Of a stretch of DNA of 64,000 bases, positions 22,091 to 33,690 are shown piece after piece (within the stretch, counting starts at the first letter, position 1; each line of letters starts with the position of its first letter). This DNA comes from Posidonia oceanica. Its lineage: Eukaryota; Streptophyta; Magnoliopsida; Alismatales; Posidoniaceae. The translations under genes and the position numbers were made by a program. Location: assembly GCA_037176725.1 (NCBI GenBank), contig JAZBRS010000039.1:27688001-27752000 (forward strand), in the 5' to 3' direction. The notes under the pieces are model-generated. The model saw only the letters and a program-made list of their open reading frames with translations. It was not told where the DNA came from and did no database searches.

Positions 22091-25000
22091 TGTTGACACC
22101 CCATTTTGACAGGCTGGATCGTTTGGAGCCTTCCGGTGGCTGCTGGACCCGAATCTAGACCCAAACCCACACCTTCCTCTCCTTCTTTCCCCTCAAAACA
22201 AGCCCAAACTCAACCTAGGATTACCCCCCTTTCCCGAACCTGAAAACTAACCAAAATCCATAGGAAAACTCACCCCTGATGACTTAGCAAACCCACCAAA
22301 AAGCCTACAAAATTTCAAACCAGAATCCCTCCCAAAAACCGTAGGAAACTTAGGCAAAACTACCCTTTTTCTACACCTCAAAACCCCTCCAAAACTTCCT
22401 CAAAACGAAACCAAAACTTTGGGACCAAAACTAGAAATCCTAGACCCCACACCTGCCAAATTTCACCCCTTTCCGAGACCTCTAAGATCCCCTTTTGGCC
22501 AAATTATCGTTTTCTCTCTCCAGGATTATCGTTTTCTCTCTCCTCTCACTCTCCTGATTATCGTCTCTCTTTTCATCCCCTTCTTGCCCTTTTTCTGGCT
22601 TGGCTGTGGGCCCCCTTTGTACTCCTATCCCTTCTCTATCTTATTCCTATTTTTATTTTATTTTTAACATTTTCCCTGAATTTTAAAAATCTTTTCCCTC
22701 AAACCTATCTCTTTCCCCTTTTATTCTCTTTTTTTCCTTTTCTTCTTCTTTTTCTTTTCCTTCTTCTTTCTTTTGCAAAAATCCATGAAAATCCTTAAAA
22801 ATCTGTAAAACCCCAAAACATAAAAGAAACAAACCAGAATTCCAAGAAAAGCAACTAAAAGAACATTAAACAAGTAATTAAAAAACTCAAACTTAACTAA
22901 ATCAAGCTAAAAAGAAAACCAAGCATGCAAACTAAAAAATGCAAAACAAACTAAAAGAAAATACTGTAAAATCAAGTAAAAACTGAAATAAAGTCAGAAC
23001 CTACCAAAAGTAAAAACCCCACTAAAAGAATTAAAAAACAAATCCTAAAGAGAAGAATCAAAAATCAAACACTAAAACAAGTAATTAAAGGAGGCAAAAG
23101 ACCTAACCTAATAAGCATAAGAAAAACAACATAAAAACTTAATTAAAAAGGAAAAGGAAAATACACTTGAAAGACTTAAAAACACTTAATCAAACCAGAA
23201 AAATCCAACTAAAAAACATCAAGAAGAATTAACAAATAAAAATCAAAAACATAGTTCAAAAGACTTACGGAAGAAAAACATAAAAGACTAGAACTAAAAA
23301 GCCCAAAACCCTTTTTAATTAATATGAAAATAAATCCTAAAAATCCTAATTAACATCCTAAAATACTTAACAAGAAAACACAATTTTAAAAACAATTTAA
23401 AAAGATTTAACCAACACTTAATCAAGTGGAAAATGAATTAACAACAAAGGAAAGCCCTAGAACCCTAATCAAGCCTAAAACACACTAATTAACCTAAAAA
23501 CAGTCATTAAAAAAATCAATTAAACACCTAACCTACAACCCAATTCATCTAATATTTTCGTTTATTTTTATCTTATTTTTTCCTATTTTATTTCCCTCCT
23601 TCTTTCCCTCTTTCTTTCTTTCTTCCCTTTTATTTTTTTTTCTTTCGTCCTTACTGGGCTCATCAGCCCGTTACCCTGTTTTTTCCTTTTTTCAAACCTC
23701 AGCCCAACCCACAGCTACGGTCCTCCTCCTTCCTCACCCTCTCCCGCGTTTGCAGAGCTACAGTAGTCGCCGCCTGCAGCTCTGCCCGGCCTGCCACCTC
23801 CTGCTCGAGCCGGGCTGGCGTGCGCCGAAGCTTCGTCCTTGCTCCTGCCGTGGCTTCAGACTTGCAAAGCTAAGAGAGGAATGGTCAGAATTCAGGGCAG
23901 GAAAGTCGGCAGGAGTCAGGCCTGAATCGAGAGGAGAAGAGAGAAGAAAAGAGGAGAGAGTTCATCCGAGAGAGAGACCGAGCTTTCAAGTGGAATCCCC
24001 AGCAAGAGAGAGAGCCGTTCTTCCTCAGAAATCCACCAAAAACGTAGGACTTCCGCCTCTTCCTTCCACTACAGACCAACACCCAAAACTCCTCCAGAAC
24101 AACTCGGAATCCATCCCCGAATCTCACCCACATCTCCTGCAACTCTCCCCTTTCTTCCTCCATCGAAGACAACCCGCATTTCACCCCCAAACGCCTGGAA
24201 TCCAACCGGAATCCAACACCGACCCTTCCCAGAAATTCCCCCCGCCACAGTCCACTAGTTCTTCCCAAACTCCTCCCCAATACTCGCCAGAACACTAGCT
24301 TCCAGAAGCACCCTACCTTCAGCCTTCTCCCCCACCACAGGCCGAACCTTCCACCACAAACACCTTGCTCCGGTTCTGTCCAGAACTCACTCCACCGGCA
24401 AACTCCACCCATAGTCTCCAGAATCGCTGTTCAACCCTTCAGACCCACTCCCCGAACCTCCAGCAAGCCACCTTGCCCGGGCGCTCCAACCGTTGGAACG
24501 CCGCTCCGACGCCTCCCAGAGCTCCGCACGGTCGCCGGCTACGCCCTCCGCCGGTCTACGCTTCCTCAGCCTCCCCTGTCGGCGGCCACGAGCGCTGCAA
24601 CCTCTGTTGCTACAGTGTTCGTCGCCACCGACGAAACACTGTGCATTTATTTTTCGTTTATATGGTTTTTAAGTGAATATTGCATGTTTTAGTTTAAGTT
24701 TTCTTATTATTGCGTTTCAATCCTTCTGCCATTTATTTTGCTTAGTTTTTAATTAAATACCATGCTGAATTGCAAAATATGTTTCTGTTTTTCTATATTT
24801 GCCTTTTAGTCCTGTTACTGTGCTGTGCTGTTATAAAATTTTATGTTTTGGTCCCTCTACTTTCCATTATTGCATGTAAGTCCTGTCCTAGGTCAGTTCA
24901 TTTATATGCATTATTTTTACCATATCACATTGCATTCCATGTCCCTGTGTTTTACTGATTTTCCATTTAAGTTTCATGCACTGTAGAAACCTAGGTTTTA

Positions 25001-27097
25001 TTTTCTCATTTTGCATACTGCATTGCATGTTTTACCTTCTGGCTTTGCATTTTTGCATGTAGGTCCATTTTAAATGGACAGTAACCCTTTTGCATGCATA
25101 TTAGCTTACTACATTGCATTTTTACCCCTGATTTTTCCAAATATTGCATTTCAGTCCCCAGATCATGATTCCAGAGCATGTTTTCCATATAAAATTGCAT
25201 TTTCGGACCCTGCATGATTTAAAAATCACACATAGACCCTTGCATCCTTTGGAAACCATGTAAAAAGGCTGTTTTGCCCCTAAGTTGCATTTTAACTCCT
25301 ATGCTTGCAAAATTGCATGTAGGCCCTCCACTTGCATTCCCGGACTCCCCAGAACCCCTGTTTTCTGGAAAATTTGCATTTTAGTTCCTTTCTTTCTTCA
25401 AAAATGCTTTTGAATCCCTGTTCTTTCCAAATTGCTTTTCTTTGTCTTTTCTTGCTTTGCATGCATTCTGCATTCATCTAGTCTTGCATTTCAGCATCCC
25501 CTTTGCACACACTAGGCACTTTTAACTCCCTTTCACTTGGGAGGACCTTCAGCACACCCCTAGGGCCTCCTGAACACCTAGATCTGTTCTTCTCCCCTAT
25601 TCTGGCCCTTCTGCCCTGAAGCTGCGATATCTTCCAATCCGACCGTTGGATCTCCTCAAGTAAGCTGCCCAGGCGACCGCAGCGAAGTGCTCTTCAGCAT
25701 AGACCAAGCAGATCTCCGATCAGACTCCCGGATCTCTAGGTATGTCCTCCTGAACCCCTACACTGCATTCATTTGCATGCCATTTGCTCCGTTTTGCGTG
25801 CTTTCAAGTTTTCTCGCTCCGTTTTGCGTGCAGTCTTGTTTTCTCGCACCATTTTACGTGCCGCTTCTTTGTCTTGCATCGTTTTGCGTGCCCTTTAGTT
25901 TTTTCGCCTCGTTTTGCGTGCAGTCTTGTTTTCTCGCTCCGTTTTGCGTGCCGCTTCTTTGTCTTGCTCCGTTTTGCGTGCAGTCTTGTTTTCTCGCTCC
26001 GTTTTGCGTGCCGCTTCTTTGTCTTGCACCGTTTTGCCTGCCCTTTAGTTTTCTCGCCTCGTTTTGCGTGCAGTCTTGTTTTCTCGCACCGTTTTGCGCG
26101 CCCTTTAGTTTTCTCGCTCCGTTTTGCGTGCTTTCAAGTTTCCTCGCTCCGTTTTGCGTGCCGCTTCTTTGTCTTGCCTCGTTTTGCGTGCAGTCTTGTT
26201 TTCTTGCACCGTTTTGCGTGCCCTTTCGTTTTCTCGTCTCGTCTTGCGTGCCCTTATTTTTCTTGCCCGATTTTGCGCCCTTCTTTTGTTTTCCGCACCG
26301 TTTTGCATCCTTGTTCTGTTCCTTGCATCATTTTGCATGTCAACCTTGTTTTCACATCTTTTCGCATTCTTGTTTCGTTCCTCGCACTGTTTTACGCTGT
26401 TTCCTCTTGCATGTCGATCGCATTGCATGGTTTTGCCGTTGTTTTGCTTTTTCGCTTGCATTTGCATATAGAGCGGTGATGCTTACTGTCCGGAGTTCTC
26501 ACGAGCCAAGTCTCGCCCGGTTCGGAACACAGACGGCGTTGCTGAGCGCTTAGATTGCACGTTTACTTTCTTGCATTGTCTTTCATCACTTAGAGCACAC
26601 CTTTGAGCATTTAGACAGGCATTCATTGGCACTTAGGCATTCAAAGTCTGCATTTCCCTGCATATGCGAGCGTAAGCCTAGAAAGACCGATTCTCGGGCG
26701 TGTCGGGGGTGCCTAACACCTTCCCCGCGCGTAACAGGAGTCCTTACCCTCTCTTGGCCCGTAATGACCATATTGCCCTTGTCCTAGGCACGAGTCACCT
26801 CATTTGCATTCATTTGCATCTCATTTCTTTTACATTGCCTTGCATTGCATCTTTTGCTTGGTTTTGCGTGATTATTCACGCATTTCCCTGGTTTTCCTTG
26901 TCTCCCGATTTAATAGACTTGGTGGCGACTCCGATTTTGTCTTATCTTCTTCTTTTCTTTCCCTTTTTCCCTCTTTTAAATGTTTTCGAGTTAGGTCTTC
27001 CTTCTCGGACATAGCCGCTAATAGTGAGCCTGATTCCGATCGGTGCACGCGAGCTTTGACATCGTGCATGGATGATCCGAACACTGGGATTACTACA
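22091..27097 (+). mobile_element. nested Tat LTR C, plus orientation, complete ends (5.0 kb)
   Basis: It starts TGTTGACACCCC and ends GGGATTACTACA, matching in reverse complement both ends of the solo LTR 47952-53765. Internal order: U3 side with CT-rich and AATTAAAA-rich DNA (22680-23640), a GC-rich stretch (23740-24640), TGCAT-rich DNA (24650-25500), a 30-bp array (25780-26480), the conserved block (26693-26752) and TGGCGACTCC (26923-26932). Flanking five-base words are TTTTA and TAAGC, so no target duplication is seen. No coding region and no second LTR. Confidence 0.8.
25780..26480. repeat. 30-bp tandem array in LTR C
   Basis: Roughly 17 regular units of CGTTTTGCGTGC plus CGCTTCTTTGTCTTGCTC or the alternative AGTCTTGTTTTCTCGCTC, then decayed copies to 26480. 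The two unit types alternate irregularly. It is the reverse complement of the arrays in LTR B and LTR D. Confidence 0.85.
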
Positions 27098-27575
27098 TAA
27101 GCTAATTAGGGTTAGAAGGATTTTTAGTTTTCATTCAAGTTTTTAGGATTTTAGTTTTCTTTAAATTGTTTTTGATTTGGTTTAAATGTTTGTTAAAAAT
27201 TTTTAATTGTTTTTTAGTTGAGTTTTTCTTATTAAGTTTTTCTTGTTAAGTTGGGATTTTTTAATTAGGCTTTTTTAATGGATTGCTTTTTAATTGGTTA
27301 GGAGGAGTTTTAGTCTTTTAGTTTTTAGGATTTTTCTTAAGTCTCTTTTAAATTGCTTTTGATTTTGTTAAATTCTTTTAATATTTTCTAGTTAAGTTTT
27401 TCCTTGTTAAGCTTTTTCCTTTCTTTCTTTTTAATTAAATTGTTTTTGAAGTTTTCTAATTGCCTCTTTTAGATTTGTTAAGTTTTTCCTCAATTACTTG
27501 TCTTAGCATTTTTAACTGTTTTCTTCTTTTTTAGGATTCGTTTTCGATTATTTTTAATGAGGTTTTTACTTGCAG
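27098..27575 (-). mobile_element. remaining piece of LTR B, truncated
   Basis: T-rich DNA (TTTGTTAAAAATTTTTAATTG and similar) follows the same course as the solo LTR at about 52370-52850, so LTR B continues on this side of LTR C. It stops near 27575 without reaching the expected GGGGTGTCAACA end. About 0.9 kb of its U3 is missing, and Tat-main LTR sequence resumes directly. Confidence 0.65.
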
Positions 27576-30500
27576 ATCTGAGATGATATGCAATGATTCA
27601 GAAGCACTTACCTTGGAGATCTGAGGCCTGATCTGAGATAATCTTGGTCAGCAGGGAAGTCTGCTCTACCAGGATGATCCGGGTAGCTTAGTTGCGAAGT
27701 TCCGATGGTCCGATCGGAAGATATCCAGGCTTCAAGGCAGAAGGCCCAAGGGCCAAGGAGAGAAAGGGATCTAAGTGCAAAAAGTCCCTAGGGGTGTGCA
27801 GAACAAGGCCTCCTACATACATGGGAGCTAAAGGTGCTCAAAAGTGTGCTAAGATGCTAAGTGCAATGATGTATGGGTATAATGCATGTAAAAGTGCAAG
27901 AAAATGACCTATGTGCAAATAAGGAAAAGTGCAGGGGCTTATGTGCAAGACATGGCAAAAATGACGTGTAAATGTGATGAGTGCATGCAAGGGTGCAAGT
28001 GCAACAATGTGGGGGGGCAGCAAGGGCTAGGTGCAACAAAAATACAAGGGAAACATGCAATTGGTCAATAAAGGACCTAAATGCAATTTTCAGAAAACTT
28101 ATGGGCTAAGATGGAAAAAACCAGCAAGCAAGCACAAATCCCAAAATGAAAACCTACAAGGGATCCTCATGCAACTTTGGAAAAGCTTGGACAGGAAAAA
28201 CAAAACCAAGAAGCATTTAAAAATCACAAAAGATGGTCCTAGGGACTCATGCGCAATTTTTAGGAAAACCAGGACTAAACAGCAAATCCAAAAAGAAAAC
28301 AGGCATGCACAGTCACAGTAATGTTCAAAAACTTGAGTGCTACCTAAACAGGCTCTAAGTTTGAAAGCAAAGCTAGAAGAAAACCACATGGAAACAAAAT
28401 AACATTGGAAGGACCAACATGCAATCTTTTAAAAAGCTAAGGGCCTATCTGCAAAACAAAACAGAAACCTGAGGGGCACTTTGAAACGTAGAAGGACTTG
28501 GATGCAAATAACAAAAGCCTCTGGACCAAACAGCAAGTCCAAGAAAAAACCAATACATGCCATAGTTGATGTGCAGAGGACCCAAATGCCATTAAAATAA
28601 AATCCAAGGCTTAAAAACAAGAAAACACAAGGCACAGCACATTTTCAGGGACTGAAATGCAATAAAAGAAACATGCTGGGGTTTTATGCAATGCAATAAT
28701 GTTCTAAATGCTGAATTAAATCAAATCTAACAACTAGAGGACCTAGATGTGATTTCAAAAAGCTTAAGGACCCAGATGCAAAACAACAAAGAAAAAACAG
28801 AAGAGGATTCACAGTTATTGGACCCAAAAGTAATTTAAAAGAACCTGCAAACAATTTATGCAATGCAATATGATAAGAAAAAGAAATTAAATGACATTCA
28901 TCAACTGGAGAGGACCAGATTGCAAATAAGATAAACACAAGGGCCTGGATGCAAATGGCCAAGAATACAGTAGTTCAGAAGGACTGGAAAGTAAATAAAC
29001 AAAGCTACAGTACATTACACTAATGCAATATAGTTAAATGAAAAATTAAATTAGATATCAACTGTGACAGGATTAAGTTGCAGATAAAAGAAACATGAGG
29101 GCTAAGCTACAAATAATCCAAAAAAGCACATGTTAACTTAAGAGCAGAGGATCCAAATGCAAATAGGCAGAAGATCAGGGGCCAGACAGCAATATAGCAT
29201 GGTTTCAAAATGAAAATAAAATAACTAACTATATACAAGCACAGTATTTTAAATGAATAAAGGACTAACATGCAAATGAAAGAAACTAACGTACTTTACT
29301 GTAATGTAAATGAAACGAAAATGAAAAAACCATGCGTTGCTATAGTGCCATGCGAAGGAAAAAACCAAAGCGGCGAAGCTCCACGCATGCCAGCGTGCTC
29401 GCCAGGGAAGAAGAGAGGTCCGGCAACCTCTGGAAGCGCGCACAAGTAACAGAAAAGGCAAGTAAAAGGCCAGTGAGCAAGAGGAGGTTCAGGCGAACCT
29501 CCGGGATGAAGCGACTACCTGAGATGCTGTCTAGAACAGGTTGACGACGCGGAGATCGCCGGAGCTGCAAGGCTGAGGTGGGGAGCGCGGCTAGAGCGGT
29601 CGCGGAGCTTGGCGAAGGGTCTGGCGTGCTCTTGGGATCGGTGCGGTGCGTTCTGGACGGCGACGGAGTGGCTGCACAGCGTCAGGCCTGGAGGTGATCT
29701 CAGCTCTGGAAGTGTGGGCACAAAGGGGTCGTCTGGGTGTTCTAGAGCTCTAGAAGTGATGGAGAGGCTTGGGATCACTCGAGGGAACTCACAGGATGCT
29801 AAGGGTGCTCTCAGATGGGAGTGTGGTGGTCTGAGCCATTGGGAAAAGCCTCTGGTTTTGTTGGGTGCTTTGGGTTCAAAACTTGATCACAGGATGCACA
29901 GAGGTTGCGTGGGCAATTGGGGGCTATTGGGCGTGAGTGGGGACGTGGCTCGAGGTCTGGAAGGGTGGCAGAAGCTTGGGCAACGAAGTCGTTGCTCAAA
30001 TCGAAGTTTCTGGGCAAATTCTGGGCTGGTGGCAGTCTCTGCGTGTGAGGGTGGACGCCAGACGGTGGTGACGCGGGCTGGAGGGGTTGCTGTGACCGTT
30101 GAGATGGTGGCTTGGTTCGAGGCTGGCCAAGGAAGTCTTGGAGGCGTCAGGTGGAGTAAATGGAGGGTGGACTTGGGTGAACTGTGAGCTAGAGGTGGGT
30201 CTGTGATGAACTGTGAGGTCTGAGGAGGTTTGGGTCCAGGAGGGTGAGGTGAGGGTGGTCTGGGTTCACTAGGGCTCGTGGTGTTTGAGTGTTGGGTCTG
30301 TGCTCGGGTGAGCTTGGGTTCGGGAGAGAATTGGGTGCTGGTCTATGCAGAGGAGGGTGTCGGTCTAGGTGAGCTTCGCTCTGGTCTATGCAGAGGAGGG
30401 TGTCGGTCTGGGTTCGTGGTGGGAGGATGGTGAGGAAATGGGGTGAGGTTGGGTTCGGTCTGGGTGGTTTGTAGAGGAGATTTGGGGTGCAGAGGATGTG

Positions 30501-31177
30501 TGGGTGTTGGTTTTTTGGAGGAAGATTGGGCGGGAGAGAGGGAAGGAGAAAAAAATGAAAGATGGAAGGGATTGTGGGCTTGGGCCAGCTGAAGGAAAAA
30601 AGGGTGGAAAAGAGAAAAAAGAAAGGAAAAAGAAGAAGAAGAAGAAGAAGAAGGAGAAGAAGAAAAAAGAAAAAGGGGGGCTTAATGGGCCTTAGGCTTG
30701 ATTTGGATTTTTGCTTTGTTTTTAATTAGCTTAGGTTTGATTTAGTTTAAATGGATTTGGTTGTTGATTGTTTAAATTGATTAAATTCAAGTTGAAATTG
30801 ATTTTGTGCTTTAAATGGGTTTTAGGATTTCTTAAAATGGGGTTTAGGGTTTAGTTTGTTTTTTAATGAGTTCGGATGTGTAACTTTGGTTGGTTTTAAA
30901 TTTAAATGAGTTTTGATTTCTTTAAGTGGGTTTTGACTTTAATTGTTAACTTCAAATTGGTTTTAGTTCTTAATTAGGTTTGAAGATGGGCTTTGCATTT
31001 TAAGTGGGCTTGGGGCTTTGATTAGATTCAATTGGGTTGTAATTGTGATTTGAATTTGCATGGATTAGATTTAAGTTTTAGGGTTTTAAGTTTTTTAGGG
31101 TCTTGATTAGGATTTTATTAGGGTCTTGATTAGGGTTTAGGGTTTTGGAGTTTAGGGCTTAAGGTTTAGTGTTGTAG

Positions 31178-31785
31178 GGTTTTTTTTTTTTTTGATAAAA
31201 AGAAAATTTAATAATAGAATATGCTTTTAAATTACAGGAGTTCAGAACTTGTCGGTTGCATTAAGAATCCACTAAATTGTTTGCAAAAGTTGATAAAATC
31301 TGATGTGAATAAATCTTAGGCAACAACCTCCTGTCTATGGTAAATCATGGTAGAATTCTATGAATATTTTACCTTTCAGTTTCAGAACTTGTGCTAGTAT
31401 AAGGTTTCTACTACACGGTAGTAGAGTAGTTCACAGAACTAGAGGTGTGATTATGGACACCATTGACCTCCACAGTCCTGACTACTTGCAGAATAGGAGA
31501 GCCCGTTGTAACCGAAATCAGAAATGGAACTGCAACAGAAGTTGATTTATAAGTTCCAAATTCTATTTGTCATTCAAGTGAACTATTGCTACTGGGTTTG
31601 GGAGATTCCTTCAGCAATACAGGACTTGAAGCCTGGGGTATCTCTAATAAGGTAAGCTTTCCGCAACCATTTCTGCTGATATCAAGTGGTGGTATCTTGT
31701 GACCATCCATGTTTGCTGAGCCAGATCTAGGAGGCGTACTTGTGGAACTATGGCTCCAGGACCCCAGTGCCTGGCTATCGTACTT
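31178..31785 (-). mobile_element. non-LTR retroposon with poly(A), about 0.6 kb
   Basis: A T-run at 31178-31192 (poly(A) on the minus strand) starts the insertion, followed by GATAAAAAGAAAATTTAATA, a typical plant L1 3' end. The words GTGTTGTAGGGTT at about 31162-31177 and again at about 32226-32240 look like its target duplication. A second retroposon has inserted at its far end. No coding sequence recognised in it. Confidence 0.6.
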
Positions 31786-32213
31786 TTTTTTTTTTTTAAC
31801 ATGGAAGTTATCAGGCCCCAGGAGACCACGTATATATATTAAAAATCACAGGATGCACTACAAGTAAGGAGGGCAATGACAGCCCTACCACAAAAGAAAG
31901 GGAAGGGCCAAGGAACTGCCCAGCCCAAAGCCCGTGACCCAAAAAACAGATAACCCCAATAGCCAAAAATGAATATACATCTCCCTCCCGACCTCCCTCT
32001 ACTGTTCCCGAAAGAACCCAACCAGCAAGTTCTTGCCAGAATAGAGGAACAGAAACCAGAGGGGCTACCACCTCCTGATACGAATATATGGTAGGTTCGA
32101 TTTTTCCATCACCACCGAACCCCTCGCCAACCTAGGCAGATCGTGAAAGCTACCAAAAACCAGAGATTGCTGTTTGGAAATGCCCACGTTTGCCAAGCAG
32201 TCCGCAATCGCCT
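31786..32213 (-). mobile_element. 5'-truncated L1 3' end, nested
   Basis: It starts with a 15-base T-run. The minus strand encodes DCLANVGISKQQSLVFGSF followed by HDLPRLARGSVVMEKSNLPY and IRI-stop, the C-terminal tail typical of plant L1 ORF2 after its RNase H domain. Flanking GCTATCGTACTT and GCTACCATACTT are near-identical and look like the target duplication. About 430 bases, a usual dead-on-arrival copy. Confidence 0.7.
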
Positions 32214-32225
32214 AGCTACCATACT

Positions 32226-32285
32226 TGTGTTGTAGGGTTTAGGGTTTAGTGTTGTAGGGTTTAGGGTTTAGGGTTTAGTGTGGGA
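32226..32285. repeat. telomere-like TTTAGGG run inside the LTR
   Basis: Several TTTAGGG units mixed with TTGTAGGG, continuing a similar run at 31080-31177 now separated by the retroposons. Imperfect and inside LTR sequence, so not a chromosome end. Confidence 0.6.
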
Positions 32286-32883
32286 AGAGGAAACGGGAGA
32301 AAGAAAGGAAGAAGGAAAGAAAGAAAGAGAGGAAGGGAGGAAAAGAGATTAAACATTGAATAGCATGGGATAGGATAAAAATAAAATAAAATAAGGATAA
32401 AATAGAGGGAAGAGAGGAGAATAAGGTGGGCTCATTGGAGAGCAAGAAAAGAGGAAAAAAGGAGAGGAAAAGAAGGAGGATAAGGAGGAGAGAGAAAAGA
32501 ATAATTAGGAGAGAGAAAAAGGATAATCAGGAGAGAGAAAAGGATAATCAGAAGAGAAAGAAGGTGAAAGGCTTGGGTTTGGAGGGGGGTTTTGTGTGTG
32601 TGTGACCTAGGGCTTCTAGGGTTTGACCTAGGGTTTAATCTAGGGTTTTCTAAGGTTTTAAAATGGGACTTTTAGAGGATTTTTGGAAGGTTCAGGGTTT
32701 AGGGTTAAAGGAGGGTTTGGGCTTGGTTTGATGGTTTGGTTTTAGGGAATGATACTGATTTTGGAATGAGAGAGGGTTTAGGGTTAAAGGAGGGTGAGCT
32801 TCTAGACCTCAGAACCAGTCCCAGAGTGCTTCCAGAGTGTCCCTAGCTAGCTGAGACCCCTTGGCTAAAGTGGGGTGTCTACA

Positions 32884-32897
32884 GATGCCCCTCCTTG
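32884..32897 (-). other. polypurine tract of Tat-main
   Basis: The minus strand reads AAGGAGGGGCATC immediately before TGTAGACACCCC, the LTR start. It has the same form and spacing as in Tat-left at 8541-8555, which fixes the orientation of Tat-main as minus. Confidence 0.85.
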
Positions 32898-33384
32898 AGC
32901 GAGGTCAAGGGAACCAAGGCCGCTGCTCAAGGTTGACAAGACACCCCACCCGAACTGGCGAGCGCGAAGTATGTAGGTGTAGGGTACTATCTCGACAGAT
33001 GCTCCAGAAGTCATGACCCATCGCCAAAATGCAAATGCAAATGCAGATGTGAATGTAGATGTAATGCAATGCGATGACGATGCAATGCTGATGCAGTGCT
33101 GATATGGTGCTGTAGTTAATGTTGATATTGAACCAATATGCAATTATGCATACTGATACTATGCATGAGGGGATGCCATGCTGATGCATAATGGTATGTT
33201 GCTAATGTTAAAGTTGATGTCGAACCAATATGCAATTATGGTGCACCGCGCCGGGCTCCGCTGGGGGAGGCGCGAGCGATGCATGCATGTGATGCGAAAT
33301 GCAACCCCGCTGGGGGAAAACATGCGGCGATTGCGTGTATGATGCTGATGCTGCTATCTAACATGCAGTGCTGATGCAATGAAT
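32898..33384. other. Tat-main 3' untranslated region, RY-word-rich
   Basis: No gene. The first 70 bases are the reverse complement of 8475-8540 in Tat-left. Then come GATGCAAATGC-type words and alternating GCTGATGCA/GTTGATGCA motifs, and two GCTGGGGGA words near 33260 and 33310. Confidence 0.6.
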
Positions 33385-33690
33385 GATGAGTTGATGGACT
33401 CATCACCGGATAGTTAGGGTTATCAGCCTAAAGAAAACGACGCCAGACAAGGTGACGGGTGTCATTCGAGCAGTTTGGGCTGCCAATCCAGAGAAGATAC
33501 CGAGGGTGGCAAAACAAGATGCCCCTGGTATCAAGGAGGATACCAGGGGACAGCTGAAGCGCCCGTGGCATCGAAAGAAGGGTTGGACAGTTATGACGGG
33601 TGTCAACCGAGCAGTTAGGGCTGCCAACCCGGAGAAGGAAAGATAGGTGCAAGCCTTATCAAGACTAGGAAGAAGGCAGGGAGAGGTCAG
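33385..33690. repeat. hairpin module cluster of Tat-main
   Basis: In order: GATGAG-8-CTCATC (33385-33404), GATAG-TTAGGG-TTATC (33409-33424), GCAG-TTTGGG-CTGC (33470-33483), CCCCTGGTATC-6-GATACCAGGGG (33522-33549, perfect 11-bp stem) and GCAG-TTAGGG-CTGC (33611-33624). Each is preceded or followed by TGACGGGTGTCA or related words. Homologous modules occur in reverse complement in Tat-left. Confidence 0.8.

Larger units (their letters stand above)
27576..32883 (-). mobile_element. Tat-main 3' LTR, U3-side segment
   Basis: Collinear with the 5' LTR from about 55385 (ATGCAATGATTCAGAAG, then ACTTACCTTGGAGATCTGAG) and ending in GGGGTGTCTACA at 32883, the reverse complement of the LTR start. It contains an ATGCAA-rich region (27900-29300), a GC-rich region (29330-30600), a GAA microsatellite near 30630-30670, telomere-like TTTAGGG runs, two L1-type insertions (31178-32213) and purine-rich U3. 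With the segment at 16397-17644, and without insertions, the LTR is about 5.5 kb. Confidence 0.75.

Noticed and set aside
29332..30187. Plus-strand 190-codon frame in the GC-rich part of the Tat-main LTR
   Set aside because: Rich in Gly and Trp with no recognisable domain, and not conserved in frame in the related LTR regions.
32226..32285. Interstitial telomere as a sign of chromosome fusion
   Set aside because: Only a few imperfect TTTAGGG units inside LTR U3, also seen at 31080-31177. They are better explained as local repeat drift.
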